NCBI RefSeq assembly: GCF_037203705.1
Contig: NZ_JBBCAT010000004.1
Location: 372,001-436,000 of the forward strand
DNA length: 64,000 nt
Direction of reading: 5' to 3'
Source: Prosthecomicrobium sp. N25
GTDB taxonomy: Bacteria; Pseudomonadota; Alphaproteobacteria; Rhizobiales; Ancalomicrobiaceae
A model generated the notes under the pieces. The model was given only the letters and a program-made list of their open reading frames with translations, had not been told where the DNA came from and ran no database searches. Positions 26,924 through 36,166 of this stretch are shown here, in pieces. Both the position numbers and the translations under genes were made by a program. Position 1 is the first letter of the stretch; the number at the start of each line of letters is the position of its first letter.

Positions 26924-27900
26924 TGGTCACCACCCCGAAAGACCCCCTGCGTCCCCGTCCCACCGACAATGCCGTGTTCGGCCCCTCGCTGCTCGGCGGG
27001 GCGGCGGAGCCGACCTACGGGGGGGTGCTGTCGTTCATGCGGCGGCGGCTCACGCGGGATCTCGCGGGGGTCGACGCTGTCGTGTGGGGCATCCCGTTCG
27101 ACAGCGCGGTGTCGAACCGATCGGGCGCGCGCTTCGGGCCGCAGGCGATCCGGCGGGCCTCGGCGATCTTCGACGGCGACCCGCAGTATCCCTTCGAGGC
27201 GGATCCCTTCGCCGAGATGGCGGTCGTCGACTACGGCGACGCGGTCTGGGACTACGGGCGACCCTGGGAGGCGCATGGGCTCATCGAGGCGCAGGCGCGC
27301 GAGATCCTGGCGGCGGGCTGCCACCTGTTCTCGCTCGGCGGCGACCATTCGGTCACCTGGCCGCTCCTCAAGGCGCATGCGGAGGTCTACGGGCCGCTCG
27401 GGCTCGTGATGTTCGACGCGCATCAGGACACCTGGCCGGACGACGGCGAGCGGATCGACCACGGCTCCTTCGTGCTGCGCGCCGTGCGGGCTGGGGTGAT
27501 CGACCCGGAGCGGTCGATCCAGGTCGGCATCCGCACCCATGCGCCGGAGACCTGCGGGATCGAGATCCTGCATGGCTACGAGCTCGACGACATCGGCATT
27601 TTCGGGGTGATCCGGCGCATCGAGAACCGGGTCGGGGAGGGGCCGGCCTACATGACCTTCGACATCGACTGCCTGGACCCGGCCTTCGCGCCGGGAACAG
27701 GCACGCCGGTCTCGGGCGGACTCTCCTCCCGGGAGGCGCTCTCGATCCTGCGCGCGCTCGGCGACGTCGGCTTCGTCGGCGGCGACGTGGTCGAGGTCGC
27801 GCCGGCCTACGACCATGCGGACATCACCGCGATCGCGGCCTCGACGGTGGCGCAGACCTACCTCGGCGTGCTGGCGGAGCGCCGGCGGGGCGGGGACTGA
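26923..27900 (+). CDS. speB: Agmatinase (ureohydrolase family)
   Basis: Hydrolyses agmatine to putrescine and urea with a binuclear Mn centre. The metal ligands are visible in GGDHSVTW, FDAHQDTW and FDIDCLDPAFAPGTGTPVSGG. The 325-residue length and the N-terminal SFMRRRL...VDAVVWGIPFD...SNRSGARFGPQAIRRAS segment fit alphaproteobacterial agmatinases; guanidinopropionase or guanidinobutyrase activity is an alternative for this subfamily. The ATG shares one base with the upstream stop, although the upstream pair looks foreign. No arginine decarboxylase is nearby. Confidence 0.9.
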   Translation: MVTTPKDPLRPRPTDNAVFGPSLLGGAAEPTYGGVLSFMRRRLTRDLAGVDAVVWGIPFDSAVSNRSGARFGPQAIRRASAIFDGDPQYPFEADPFAEMAVVDYGDAVWDYGRPWEAHGLIEAQAREILAAGCHLFSLGGDHSVTWPLLKAHAEVYGPLGLVMFDAHQDTWPDDGERIDHGSFVLRAVRAGVIDPERSIQVGIRTHAPETCGIEILHGYELDDIGIFGVIRRIENRVGEGPAYMTFDIDCLDPAFAPGTGTPVSGGLSSREALSILRALGDVGFVGGDVVEVAPAYDHADITAIAASTVAQTYLGVLAERRRGGD

Positions 27901-27921
27901 GGCCGGCCCTCGCGGTCGGGA

Positions 27922-29112
27922 TCAGCCGGCGGCGCGGCGGTTCTTGCGGTCGGCGCGCTGGGAGGCGACCTCGATGGCGATGACCTTGCGACCGTCGAAG
28001 GACAGGGCGATCTCGCCGCGCTTCAGCTTCAGCGCGGTCTCGCCGAAGAGCTCCCGCCGCCAGCCCTTCAGGACCGGGATGTCGGCGTTGTCGTCGGCCG
28101 CGATGGCCTCCAGGTCGTCGACGGTGGCGATCACCTTGGCGGCGACGCCGTGGTTCTCGGAGGTCAGCTTCAGAAGCACCTTCATCAGGTCCACGGCGGC
28201 CCCGGCGCCGTCCGGCATCGGCTTGCCGCGCGGGATCGCCGGAAGCCGCTCGCGCGGCGTGGCGAGCGCGCGCCGCACGGCGGCGACGATCTCCTCGCCC
28301 TGGCGCGAGCGCTCGAAGCCCTTCGACAGGCTGCGCAGGGTGGACAGGCGGGACGGGTCGGTCGGCTGTTCGGCGACGATCTCGTAGATGGCCTCGTCCT
28401 TCAGGACGCGCGAGCGCGGCACGTCGCGGGCGCGGGCCTCGCGCTCGCGCCAGGCGGCGAGTTCCTTCAGGATGGCGAGCTCGAGCGGCTTCTTGACCCG
28501 CATCTTCAGCCGCTCCCAGGCGTCCTCCGGGTCGAGGTCGTAGGTCTGGCGGGCGGTCAGGACGTTCATCTCCTCGGCCACCCACTCCTCGCGCCCCTGC
28601 TCGCTCAGAGAGGCGTTGAGATAGTGGTAGACGTCGCGCAAGTGCGTGACGTCCGAGAGCGCGTAGGCGAGCTGCTTGTCGGTCAGCGGCCGGCGGCTCC
28701 AGTCGGTGAAGCGCGACGACTTGTCGATGTGATGGCCGGTGATGCGGTTGACGAGCTGGTCGTAGGAGATCGAGTCGCCGAAGCCGCAGACCATGGCGGC
28801 GATCTGCGTGTCGAAGACCGGGTGCGGGATGAAGCCGCCCAGGTTCCAGACGATCTCGATGTCCTGGCGGCCGGCATGGAAGACCTTCACCACGCGCTCG
28901 TCGCGCAGGAGGTCCAGCAGCGGCGTCAGGTCGAGCCCGGGGGCGAGCGCGTCGATGACGACGGCGGTGTCGGGCCCGGCGAGCTGCACCACGCAGAGCT
29001 TCGGCCAGTAGGTCGTCTCGCGCAGGAATTCCGTGTCGATGGCGACATAGGGGTGCCGCGCGAGGCGGCTGCAGGCTTCCGCGAGGGCCGCGGTCTCGGA
29101 GATCATGCTCAT
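27922..29112 (-). CDS. rnd: Ribonuclease D
   Basis: 3'-5' exoribonuclease of the DEDD-y class that trims tRNA and small RNA 3' ends. Of 396 residues, the exonuclease domain spans about 1-180 with D-E in VAIDTEFLRE, D in FHAGRQDIEIV, and Y/D in LAYALSDVTHL; the HRDC domain follows (about 200-290, AILKELAAWREREARARDVPR). Start ATG at 29112 or 29106; the longer open frame to 29262 has no support. Divergent from aspS. Confidence 0.95.
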   Translation of the reverse strand: MSMISETAALAEACSRLARHPYVAIDTEFLRETTYWPKLCVVQLAGPDTAVVIDALAPGLDLTPLLDLLRDERVVKVFHAGRQDIEIVWNLGGFIPHPVFDTQIAAMVCGFGDSISYDQLVNRITGHHIDKSSRFTDWSRRPLTDKQLAYALSDVTHLRDVYHYLNASLSEQGREEWVAEEMNVLTARQTYDLDPEDAWERLKMRVKKPLELAILKELAAWREREARARDVPRSRVLKDEAIYEIVAEQPTDPSRLSTLRSLSKGFERSRQGEEIVAAVRRALATPRERLPAIPRGKPMPDGAGAAVDLMKVLLKLTSENHGVAAKVIATVDDLEAIAADDNADIPVLKGWRRELFGETALKLKRGEIALSFDGRKVIAIEVASQRADRKNRRAAG

Positions 29113-29278
29113 GGCCGCTCTATAGCGCGAGATCTTCGGCTTGTCCCCTCGCACAAACAGATATCGGGCAGAAGCCGCGCGAAACGCTCGGTCCAACTCC
29201 TCGCTTCTCTTCACGCGCGAAGGCGGATAGAAGTGCGTCCCGTTCAGCACCCCCTCTCGCATGTGGAAGCAGGATCCG

Positions 29279-31108
29279 ATGCATCGCTATCGCAGCCATA
29301 CTTGTGGGCAGCTCCGCCGGTCCGACGTGGGGCAAACCGTCAGGCTCTCGGGCTGGGTGCACCGGGTGCGCGACCATGGCGGCGTGCTCTTCATCGACCT
29401 GCGCGACCACTACGGCATCACCCAGGTGGTGGCCGATCCGGACAGCCCGGCCTTCAAGACCGCCGAGGCTGTGCGCGCCGAATGGGTGATCCGGCTGGAC
29501 GGCAGGGTCAAGGCGCGCACGCCGGAGACCGTGAACCCGAACATCCCGACCGGCGAGGTCGAGGTCTACGCCCGCGAGATCGAGGTTCTCGGCCAGGCCC
29601 GGGAGCTGCCCCTGCCGGTCTTCGGCGAGCCCGACTATCCGGAGGACATCCGCCTCAAGTACCGGTTCCTCGACCTCCGGCGCGAGACGCTGCACGCCAA
29701 CATCATGCGGCGGACGAAGATCATCGCCGACATGCGCCGGCGCATGAACGACGCCGGCTTCAACGAGTTCACCACCCCGATCCTGACCGCCTCCTCGCCG
29801 GAGGGCGCGCGTGACTTCCTCGTCCCGAGCCGCATCCACCCGGGCAAGTTCTTCGCCCTGCCGCAGGCGCCGCAGCAATACAAGCAGCTCCTCATGGTGG
29901 CGGGCTTCGACCGCTACTTCCAGATCGCCCCCTGCTTCCGCGACGAGGACCCGCGCGCCGACCGGCTGCCCGGCGAGTTCTACCAGCTCGACCTGGAGAT
30001 GAGCTTCGTCACCCAGGAGGACGTCTGGGACACGATGGAGCCGGTGATCCGCGGGGTGTTCGAGAGCTTCGCGGACGGCAAGCCGGTGACGCAGACGTTC
30101 CCGCGCATCCCCTACGACACGGCGATCCGCAAGTACGGCTCGGACAAGCCGGACCTCCGGAACCCGATCGAGATGCAGGCCGTGACCGAGCATTTCGCCG
30201 GCTCCGGCTTCAAGGTCTTCGCGCGCATGATCGCGGACGATCCGAAGGTCGAGGTCTGGGCGATCCCCGCCAAGGGCGGCGGCAGCCGCGCCTTCTGCGA
30301 CCGCATGAACGGCTGGGCGCAGAGCCAGGGCCAGCCGGGGCTCGGCTACATCTTCTGGCGCGAAGAGTCGGCCGACGATGCCGTACCGGTCTCGACAGGC
30401 CTCGAGGACAAGGGGGGCGTGGTCGGCGCCGGCCCGCTCGCCAAGAACATCGGGCCGGAGCGGACGGAGGCGATCCGCGAGCAGCTCGGCCTCGGGAAAG
30501 GGGACGCCTGCTTCTTCGTCGCGGGCGATCCAGCGAAGTTCTACAAGTTCGCCGGCGAGGCGCGCACGCGGGTCGGCACGGAGCTGAACCTCGTCGACCA
30601 GGACCGGTTCGAGCTCTGCTGGATCGTCGACTTCCCCTTCTATGAATGGGACGAGGACGAGAAGAAGGTCGAGTTCTCGCACAACCCCTTCTCGATGCCG
30701 CAGGGCGGCATGGAGGCGCTGACCTCGCAGGACCCGCTGACCATCAAGGCGTTCCAGTACGACCTGGTCTGCAACGGCTACGAGATCGCCTCCGGGTCGA
30801 TCCGCAACCAGTCGCCGGAGACCATGGTCAAGGCCTTCGAGATCGTCGGCTTGAGCCGGGCGGACGTGGAGGAGCGTTTCGGCGGCATGTACCGGGCGTT
30901 CCAGTACGGCGCGCCGCCGCACGGCGGCATGGCGGCGGGCATCGACCGGATCGTGATGCTCCTCTGCGGCGTGCAGAACCTGCGCGAGATCACGCTCTTC
31001 CCGATGAACCAGCGCGCCGAGGACCTGCTCATGGGCGCCCCCTCGGACGCCTCGTCCAAGCAGCTCCGGGAGTTGCACATCCGCCTGAACCTGCCCGAGA
31101 AGGGCTGA
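29279..31108 (+). CDS. aspS: Aspartyl-tRNA synthetase (probably nondiscriminating)
   Basis: Class II synthetase of 609 residues, the long bacterial form with a GAD insertion. Seen are the OB-fold anticodon domain ([23 protein letters not shown]), motif 2 ([10 protein letters not shown]...[11 protein letters not shown]), and motif 3 ([13 protein letters not shown]). Alphaproteobacteria lacking AsnRS use AspRS for both tRNAs together with GatCAB; whether that holds here cannot be seen in this window. ATG at 29279 ([12 protein letters not shown]) is the conserved start; an ATG at 29261 adds six residues. Confidence 0.97.
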   Translation: MHRYRSHTCGQLRRSDVGQTVRLSGWVHRVRDHGGVLFIDLRDHYGITQVVADPDSPAFKTAEAVRAEWVIRLDGRVKARTPETVNPNIPTGEVEVYAREIEVLGQARELPLPVFGEPDYPEDIRLKYRFLDLRRETLHANIMRRTKIIADMRRRMNDAGFNEFTTPILTASSPEGARDFLVPSRIHPGKFFALPQAPQQYKQLLMVAGFDRYFQIAPCFRDEDPRADRLPGEFYQLDLEMSFVTQEDVWDTMEPVIRGVFESFADGKPVTQTFPRIPYDTAIRKYGSDKPDLRNPIEMQAVTEHFAGSGFKVFARMIADDPKVEVWAIPAKGGGSRAFCDRMNGWAQSQGQPGLGYIFWREESADDAVPVSTGLEDKGGVVGAGPLAKNIGPERTEAIREQLGLGKGDACFFVAGDPAKFYKFAGEARTRVGTELNLVDQDRFELCWIVDFPFYEWDEDEKKVEFSHNPFSMPQGGMEALTSQDPLTIKAFQYDLVCNGYEIASGSIRNQSPETMVKAFEIVGLSRADVEERFGGMYRAFQYGAPPHGGMAAGIDRIVMLLCGVQNLREITLFPMNQRAEDLLMGAPSDASSKQLRELHIRLNLPEKG

Positions 31109-31126
31109 GGCGGGGAGGGCAGCGGG

Positions 31127-31606
31127 ATGCTGCGGCTCGCCCTCGTCGCCGTGGCGGCGGCCATCGCGGGCGCGGCCGGCGGCGCCGCCGGGTGGTATAC
31201 GTTCGGGCCGCTGCTGCAGACCCGTGCGGTCGACGAGCCGCTGCCGCCGGAGTTCTCCGGGCGCGTGGAGGCCCGCGGGACGTTCCGGGACGGCGACGCC
31301 CGCCACCGGGGGCGCGGGTCGGTGCGGCTCCTCGTCACCGAACGCGGCACGCAGGTGCTCCGCTTCGAGGGATTCGCGGTCACCAACGGGCCGGACCTGA
31401 AGGTCTGGCTCGTGGACGCTCCGGCGATCCGGGCGGGCGGCGACGTCAAGGCCGCCGCCGCCCTGTCCCTCGGTCCGCTCAAGGGCAACATCGGCAACCA
31501 GACCTACATCCTGCCGGCCGGCATCGACACGCGCCGATATGGCGGCGTCGTGGTCTGGTGCGAGGCTTTCGGGGTCCTGTTCAGCGCCGCCGACCTGGAG
31601 CGCTGA
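31127..31606 (+). CDS. DM13-domain protein with N-terminal membrane anchor
   Basis: A 159-residue protein. Residues 1-25 form a hydrophobic anchor or uncleaved signal (LALVAVAAAIAGAAGGAAGW). Residues about 55-157 are a DM13 domain: VLRFEGFAVTNGPDLKVWL, GPLKGNIGNQTYILPAGID, RRYGGVVVWCEAFGVLFSAA. The single conserved Cys of VVVWC is present. DM13 domains are proposed to bind a redox cofactor or act in electron transfer; experimental function is lacking. It begins 18 bp after aspS and may share its transcript. Confidence 0.85.
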   Translation: MLRLALVAVAAAIAGAAGGAAGWYTFGPLLQTRAVDEPLPPEFSGRVEARGTFRDGDARHRGRGSVRLLVTERGTQVLRFEGFAVTNGPDLKVWLVDAPAIRAGGDVKAAAALSLGPLKGNIGNQTYILPAGIDTRRYGGVVVWCEAFGVLFSAADLER

Positions 31607-31669
31607 CGCGCGACTCCGCGCGATCGGGACAGCCCGCGACGCACGGCCCTTCGACCGCGACGAACGGGG

Positions 31670-32770
31670 TCACGGGGATGCGTTCGCGTCCGCTCGGGAG
31701 GATCTCGACCGGATGGCGTGGCTCACCGGCCGCTCCAGGTAGCGCCAGGAGAGGAGGGCCAGCACCGTCGTCGCAGTGGACAGGATGGCGAAGGTCGGCA
31801 ATCCGGCTTCCAGCGACCACCAGCCCGTCCTGTCGCCGACCTTGGAAGCGACCCACCACAAGGGCAAGTGAAACAAGTACATGCCGAGGCTGATCCGGCC
31901 GAGAAGGACGACGGGTCCGATCAGGCGCTCGACGGCAGGGGAGCATGTCTTCACGGTGAAGGCCCAGTAGGCGAGCGCCGCCACGGGAAACAGCCGGTAG
32001 CAGTCCCAGAGCAGCGGGTAGGCGGCGGCGGCTGCGTCAGGACGAAGCGCGCTCAGGGCCGCGAAACCGGCCGGCAGAGCCATCGCGCATCCGAGCATCG
32101 CCCGAAGACCTCGATCCCCGCGCCGTGGATACCCCAGGGCGAGAAGGACGCCGAGGCCCAGGGCATCGAACATCGCCGGCGGCCAGGTGGCGGAGCCGGG
32201 CGTCGCGTAGAGTCCCGCGGCAAACAGCGCGACCCGAAACGCCCAACCGACGACGATCAACGCGACGGCGATGCGCGCCAGGTCCTGGCGGCGGACCCCG
32301 AGGACGACAAAGGGCCAGACCAGATACAATTGTTCCTGGAGGCTCAGCGTCCAAAGGTGACAGAGCTGCCATGGAACCTCCCAGGTCCCCATTGCCGCAA
32401 TGGCTATGTTGGTCGCGAACAAGAGATGCCACTCGAGATTGAAGTCCTCCGAGCCAGCCAACGAGACGATGAGAAAGAACAGAAGCATCGTGTAGTACAC
32501 GGGAAAGACCCGGCTGATCCGGCGAATGTAGAAGCGTCTCGCGATGCGGAATGGCTCGTCCGTTGTTCTTGACTTCTCACCCGCAATCGAGCGCGTGACG
32601 AAGTAGGCGCTGAGACAGATGAAATAAGAAACGGCAAGATCGCCTACTCGAAGCCCCAGCATGTAGTCTGTGTAGTGGTCGAACAAAACGGCCGTAATCG
32701 CGATTCCCCGGAGCGCATCAACCATCAGGTATCGGGAGCCGTCGGAACCCGGTCCGGTGTTCCCAGGCAT
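31670..32770 (-). CDS. Membrane acyltransferase, family 3 (OafA/YrhL type)
   Basis: A 366-residue integral membrane O-acyltransferase with about ten transmembrane helices, of the type that acetylates lipopolysaccharide, capsule or other cell-surface sugars. Family marks are YLMVDALRGIAITAVLFDHY (the catalytic His-containing first helix region), R-I-x-R in FYIRRISRVFPVYY, and LWTLSLQEQLYLVWPF (usual SLSVEEQFYL). The catalytic His sits in LFDHY. The ATG at 32770 gives a short cytoplasmic N-terminus; one at 32836 adds 22 residues. GC is somewhat lower than in the neighbours, as is common for surface-modifying genes acquired by transfer. No glycan cluster is adjacent. Confidence 0.88.
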   Translation of the reverse strand: MPGNTGPGSDGSRYLMVDALRGIAITAVLFDHYTDYMLGLRVGDLAVSYFICLSAYFVTRSIAGEKSRTTDEPFRIARRFYIRRISRVFPVYYTMLLFFLIVSLAGSEDFNLEWHLLFATNIAIAAMGTWEVPWQLCHLWTLSLQEQLYLVWPFVVLGVRRQDLARIAVALIVVGWAFRVALFAAGLYATPGSATWPPAMFDALGLGVLLALGYPRRGDRGLRAMLGCAMALPAGFAALSALRPDAAAAAYPLLWDCYRLFPVAALAYWAFTVKTCSPAVERLIGPVVLLGRISLGMYLFHLPLWWVASKVGDRTGWWSLEAGLPTFAILSTATTVLALLSWRYLERPVSHAIRSRSSRADANASP

Positions 32771-33143
32771 TATCGAGTGCCCATGCAACAAGATCCTGGT
32801 CTCTTGGAATGAGGGGAAGGCGGACCGATGGATCATGGACCGTCTTCAAGTGAAATCCTAGCTGCCGCCGCCGAGGCCACGGCGGGCGATGTCGAGGGAG
32901 CGCTCACGCGGTGGGGGGAATCGCTCCGGAGCGGCCGCCCCGGGCCTCGCTCGGCGGCGGACCCGGCCGGGGGATCGGCGTCGCCTCGCCCGGCGGACGC
33001 TGGAGGGGGGCTGCCGTGCCGCGAGCCGGGACGCCGTCATCCCCGCCCGGCATGGCGCGGGTGACCGGCGGGCTCGACGGAGGCTCGCGTGTGAGGGGGA
33101 AGGGCGCCGGGGGAGGGGGATGGACCGGCCTTTCCGCGACGGA
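32771..33143. other. Gap between acyltransferase and extensin-like gene
   Basis: Open frames here translate into Arg/Gly/Ala/Pro-rich sequence without recognisable domains. The acyltransferase promoter should lie at its left end. I see no terminator with a T tract for the extensin-like gene. Confidence 0.35.
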
Positions 33144-34445
33144 TCACTCCTCGGAGGTGTCGGTCCGGCGGCCCCAGCCGGCGGAGCCGTCGCGCATGGC
33201 GAAGTAGCTGCCGCAACCGTATTTCCAGTCGCGCGGCGTGCCGACGTCGACATGGACCATGGACTGGTGGCAGTACTGGCCGACGCCGCCGACGCCCGAG
33301 ACGGTCCGGGCATAGACGGTCAGCGCCTGCGCGCTGACGCCGGGAACGATGATGTCGGCGGCCGCGCAGCGGCGGTGCAGTGAGCCGGGGCGGCCGCGGT
33401 CGCGGTAGCCGGAGGTGATCACGACCTTCTTGCCGTAATGGCTCTCGATCTTGCGCAGCACTTCGATCAGGTCCGGCCGCAGGCAGGCGGTCTCGACGGA
33501 CTCGGTCTGCAGCACGTAGGGCACGCCGAACGGCGTCTTCGTGACGATGGGCGCACCGGGGGCACCCGGCCCCTCGGTATCGGGCTGCGGGTTGAAGATG
33601 GCGGCCAGCAGGTTGCGCTCGCGCGGCGCCGGCTGGGCGGCCGGCGGCGGGACGGCGGCGGCGACGCTCGGCGGCTCCAGCGGCTTGGCGCCGGGCAGGG
33701 GGAGGTCGGCCGACTTCGAAAGGCCCGGGGGCGTGATCTCGCCGGGCTTCGCCGCGGGCGCGGCGGCGAGGTCGCCGGGCTTGGCGGAGGGAGCGGGAAG
33801 GCCGGGCGCCAGGCCGGGCTTGGCGGGCGGCATGGGCATGCGGCCGACGTCGAGGGCCGCCACGGCGCCGAGCTTCGGCTTCGGGCGCGGCAGCGGCAGG
33901 AGTTCGACGACGTCGTCGTCCTCCTCGGCCACCGGCGGCGGCTCGACGGCGCGCTGCGGCGCGATGGCCGGCTGGGCCGGGACGATCAACTTGTCGAAGG
34001 GGCTGGCGCGGTCCGCGTCGAGCGCCGCATAGGCGAGCGCCGGCATGGCCACGGTGACGCCGCCGTCCGGCATGGTGGTGGTGATGGTCATGCCGCCTTC
34101 CGCGGCCGGCCGGCGCGGCTCGGCCGGGCGGCCCGCGGCGGCGGCGAACTTCGGCGTCGGCAGGGGCAGGCGGTCGACCTTGGCGGCGGGCGGCTTCGGC
34201 CGGGCCGGCGTCGGGATGACCGCGGCGCGGGCGGACTTCGGCGCTTCGGCGGCCTGCTCGACGGGACCGGACACCGAGGCCGTCTTCACGCTCTCGTCGG
34301 GCGGCACCTCCGCCGAGGCGGCGGGCGGCGCCGGGGGCGAGGCGGGCGCGTCCTCCGCCCAGAGATCCCAGACGGCCGCCGCGCCGAGGGCGATCCCGAC
34401 GCCCAGGGCAGCCAAGCCGTAACCGGGACCGCCGATCGATCGCAT
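33144..34445 (-). CDS. Exported M15-type (extensin-like) peptidase-domain protein
   Basis: A 433-residue protein with an N-terminal membrane anchor or signal (YGLAALGVGIALGAAAVWDLW), a long Pro/Ala/Lys-rich disordered linker (about 40-290), and a C-terminal domain with DLIEVLRKIESHYGKKVVITSGYR, HRRCAAADIIV and MVHVDV. This is the DUF882/peptidase M15 fold of peptidoglycan D-Ala-D-Ala or L-Ala-D-Glu cleaving enzymes, with a zinc site formed by H..D and HVD. Expected to act on periplasmic peptidoglycan. The ATG at 34445 begins directly before the anchor. Its own promoter may lie at 34677-34706. Confidence 0.82.
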   Translation of the reverse strand: MRSIGGPGYGLAALGVGIALGAAAVWDLWAEDAPASPPAPPAASAEVPPDESVKTASVSGPVEQAAEAPKSARAAVIPTPARPKPPAAKVDRLPLPTPKFAAAAGRPAEPRRPAAEGGMTITTTMPDGGVTVAMPALAYAALDADRASPFDKLIVPAQPAIAPQRAVEPPPVAEEDDDVVELLPLPRPKPKLGAVAALDVGRMPMPPAKPGLAPGLPAPSAKPGDLAAAPAAKPGEITPPGLSKSADLPLPGAKPLEPPSVAAAVPPPAAQPAPRERNLLAAIFNPQPDTEGPGAPGAPIVTKTPFGVPYVLQTESVETACLRPDLIEVLRKIESHYGKKVVITSGYRDRGRPGSLHRRCAAADIIVPGVSAQALTVYARTVSGVGGVGQYCHQSMVHVDVGTPRDWKYGCGSYFAMRDGSAGWGRRTDTSEE

Positions 34446-34801
34446 GCGCCTCCACCCTGTCCCGGCCGCTCCGGCCGTCGTCCCGGACCGTTCCGTGCGT
34501 CTCTCCGGAGCCGCGGGGCCCACAAGAGAGCGGTGGGACCGCCGGCCGCTTTCGGCAGTCCGCCTCGGTAAGGTTTCAGTCACCATACCCCGAGGCCCGA
34601 GCGGTCGCACTGTACCGTTTCGCGCCAGGGAGACAAGTCAGAACGGGTCGGGAACGAATCGTATTCAACTGTTCGTAGAATCTCACCTGTGTCCCGCCGA
34701 CGTCAACGGGCTCTAGTCATCCGCACTTCATTCGGGTGCCCGAAACATCTGCGGATCAGCCGTGGGCAGTACGGAAACAACGCTTTGCGCAAAGGTTCGC
34801 C
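34446..34801. other. Gap upstream of the extensin-like gene
   Basis: No gene found. It contains a candidate minus-strand promoter (34677-34706), a 12-bp palindrome ctttgcgcaaag at 34783-34794, and a long-range repeat atccgca / tgcggat near 34719-34756. A small RNA is possible but nothing specific supports one. Confidence 0.3.
34677..34706 (-). promoter_or_regulatory. Candidate promoter for the extensin-like gene
   Basis: On the minus strand TTGACG (34706-34701) and GATTCT (34682-34677) are separated by 18 bp, about 230 bp before the ATG. Moderate fit to a sigma-70 promoter. Confidence 0.35.
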
Positions 34802-34833
34802 AAAGAAAAAGCCCGCCGGGACGACCGGCGGGC
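34802..34833 (-). terminator. Rho-independent terminator of exported-paralogue gene A
   Basis: Stem gcccgccgg / ccggcgggc (9 bp, loop gacga) followed on the minus strand by TTTTTCTTT, 37 bp after the stop of the 387-residue gene. Confidence 0.93.
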
Positions 34834-34869
34834 CAGATAGGACGGGCGGCCGCCGGTGGCGGCCGGGCC

Positions 34870-36033
34870 TCACTTGTTCGCCTGGATGTCCACGGCGAGC
34901 ACGTTCGGGATGGTCTGCGGGGCGACGAGCGCGGTGCCGACGATCTGGGCGACCGGAACCGGCTGGGCCGGCTTGGCGGTCACGGTCAGGGACTTCGGCG
35001 TCTTCAGGAAGGCCGAGACGGCGTCCGAGACCTTCTTCTCGAAGTCCTTGTTGCCGATCGCCGAGATCATCAGGGGCACGGCGGCGGCGATGCCGGTGAC
35101 GTACTGCTCGCGCTTGGTGCCCTGGGCCTTGGCCTGCTGGTCCAGCACGCGGTCGACGATCGAGGCGTTGTCGAAGCGGATGGTGAGGCCCTCCACCGAG
35201 AAGCCCTGCAGGATCTCCATCTGCTTGGTGCTGTCGTCGGCGGCGGCCTGCAGGGCCTTGACGGCCTCGGCCGAGACGCCCCCGAAGGCGAGCGCGATCT
35301 TGAGCGCGCCGATGTCCTTGCCGTTGATCGTGAGGTTGTCGACCGACAGGCGCTGGGCCTGCTCGTCCCAGGCGCCCGAGGCCGTCACGTCGACGGCGAT
35401 CTCCTTGTAGCCGAGGGCGGCGATGTCGCGAGCCTCCGGCTTCGCGGCGTCGATCGGGATGACGAGACCCTTCACCTCGGTCGACATCTTGCGCGGGATG
35501 CCGTCGACATGACCGCTCGTATCGACCACGACGGAATAGATCGGGACCTTGGCCTCGCCCTCGTTCTCGATCTCGATGCCGGTCAGTTCCATGCGGCCGA
35601 AGCGGTCGCCGAAGCCCTTGGTGGCGGCGACCTTGGCGGGGCCCTGGCCGACGTAGTTGGTGATCTTCCAGCTGTCGACCGAGATGGTCGTCTGGTCGTC
35701 CTCGATGGCGAGGTCGGCGATGTCGATCTGGCCGACCGTGTAGCCGCCGCCGGCGGCCGGGGCGGCGTTGGTGTAGGTGGCCGAGGCGGCGGTCATCTCC
35801 GAGGAGCGGCCCTCCATCTCGATCTCGGCCTTGATGTCCTTGAGGGTGAACTTCGCGTCGTCTCCGGTCACGGAGCCATACGTGACGGTCTTGGCCCCGG
35901 CGGCCTTGAGGGCCTCCACCACGGCGCTCACGACCGTGTCGCGGGCGGACTGGGCGTGGGCGGCGGGCGTGAGCAGGAGGGTCGCGCCGAGCGCGGTGGC
36001 GGCGAGGCCGCCGCGAAGGAAGTTCATGGTCAT
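34870..36033 (-). CDS. Exported protein of unknown function, paralogue A (387 aa)
   Basis: Signal peptide (MTMNFLRGGLAATALGATLLLTPAAHAQ), cleaved after HAQ near residue 28, then a periplasmic protein. The body has AsmA-like alternating strands (DIKAEIEMEGRSSEMTAASATY, VGQIDIADLAIEDDQTTISVDSWKITNY). The N-terminal part (ARDTVVSAVVEALKAAGAKTVTYGSV) and C-terminal part (TPKSLTVTAKPAQPVPVAQIVGTALVAPQTIPNVLAVDIQANK in pieces) are clearly paralogous to the gene next upstream (AEDIVRSWLDAMRAGGA; APRSLTIV...PVTQIVGSAV...LPNILQLDVTAN). I recognise no family. ATG at 36027 is an alternative start. Terminator at 34802. Confidence 0.8.
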   Translation of the reverse strand: MTMNFLRGGLAATALGATLLLTPAAHAQSARDTVVSAVVEALKAAGAKTVTYGSVTGDDAKFTLKDIKAEIEMEGRSSEMTAASATYTNAAPAAGGGYTVGQIDIADLAIEDDQTTISVDSWKITNYVGQGPAKVAATKGFGDRFGRMELTGIEIENEGEAKVPIYSVVVDTSGHVDGIPRKMSTEVKGLVIPIDAAKPEARDIAALGYKEIAVDVTASGAWDEQAQRLSVDNLTINGKDIGALKIALAFGGVSAEAVKALQAAADDSTKQMEILQGFSVEGLTIRFDNASIVDRVLDQQAKAQGTKREQYVTGIAAAVPLMISAIGNKDFEKKVSDAVSAFLKTPKSLTVTAKPAQPVPVAQIVGTALVAPQTIPNVLAVDIQANK

Positions 36034-36166
36034 TCTGTCGAGATCCTCGGAGGGGCCGGCCAGGGCCGGACCGGGGGACATTGGCGAGGGACCCGCGCCC
36101 GCGCAAGCGGGAACGGGGCCCTCGCGATCACGTTGCCGACAGGCCGCGGAGCAGAAGGCGGCGCCG

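Noticed and set aside
34446-34800. Possible tRNA or small RNA gene
   Set aside because: No cloverleaf with a T-loop or anticodon arm could be built; only short repeats were seen.
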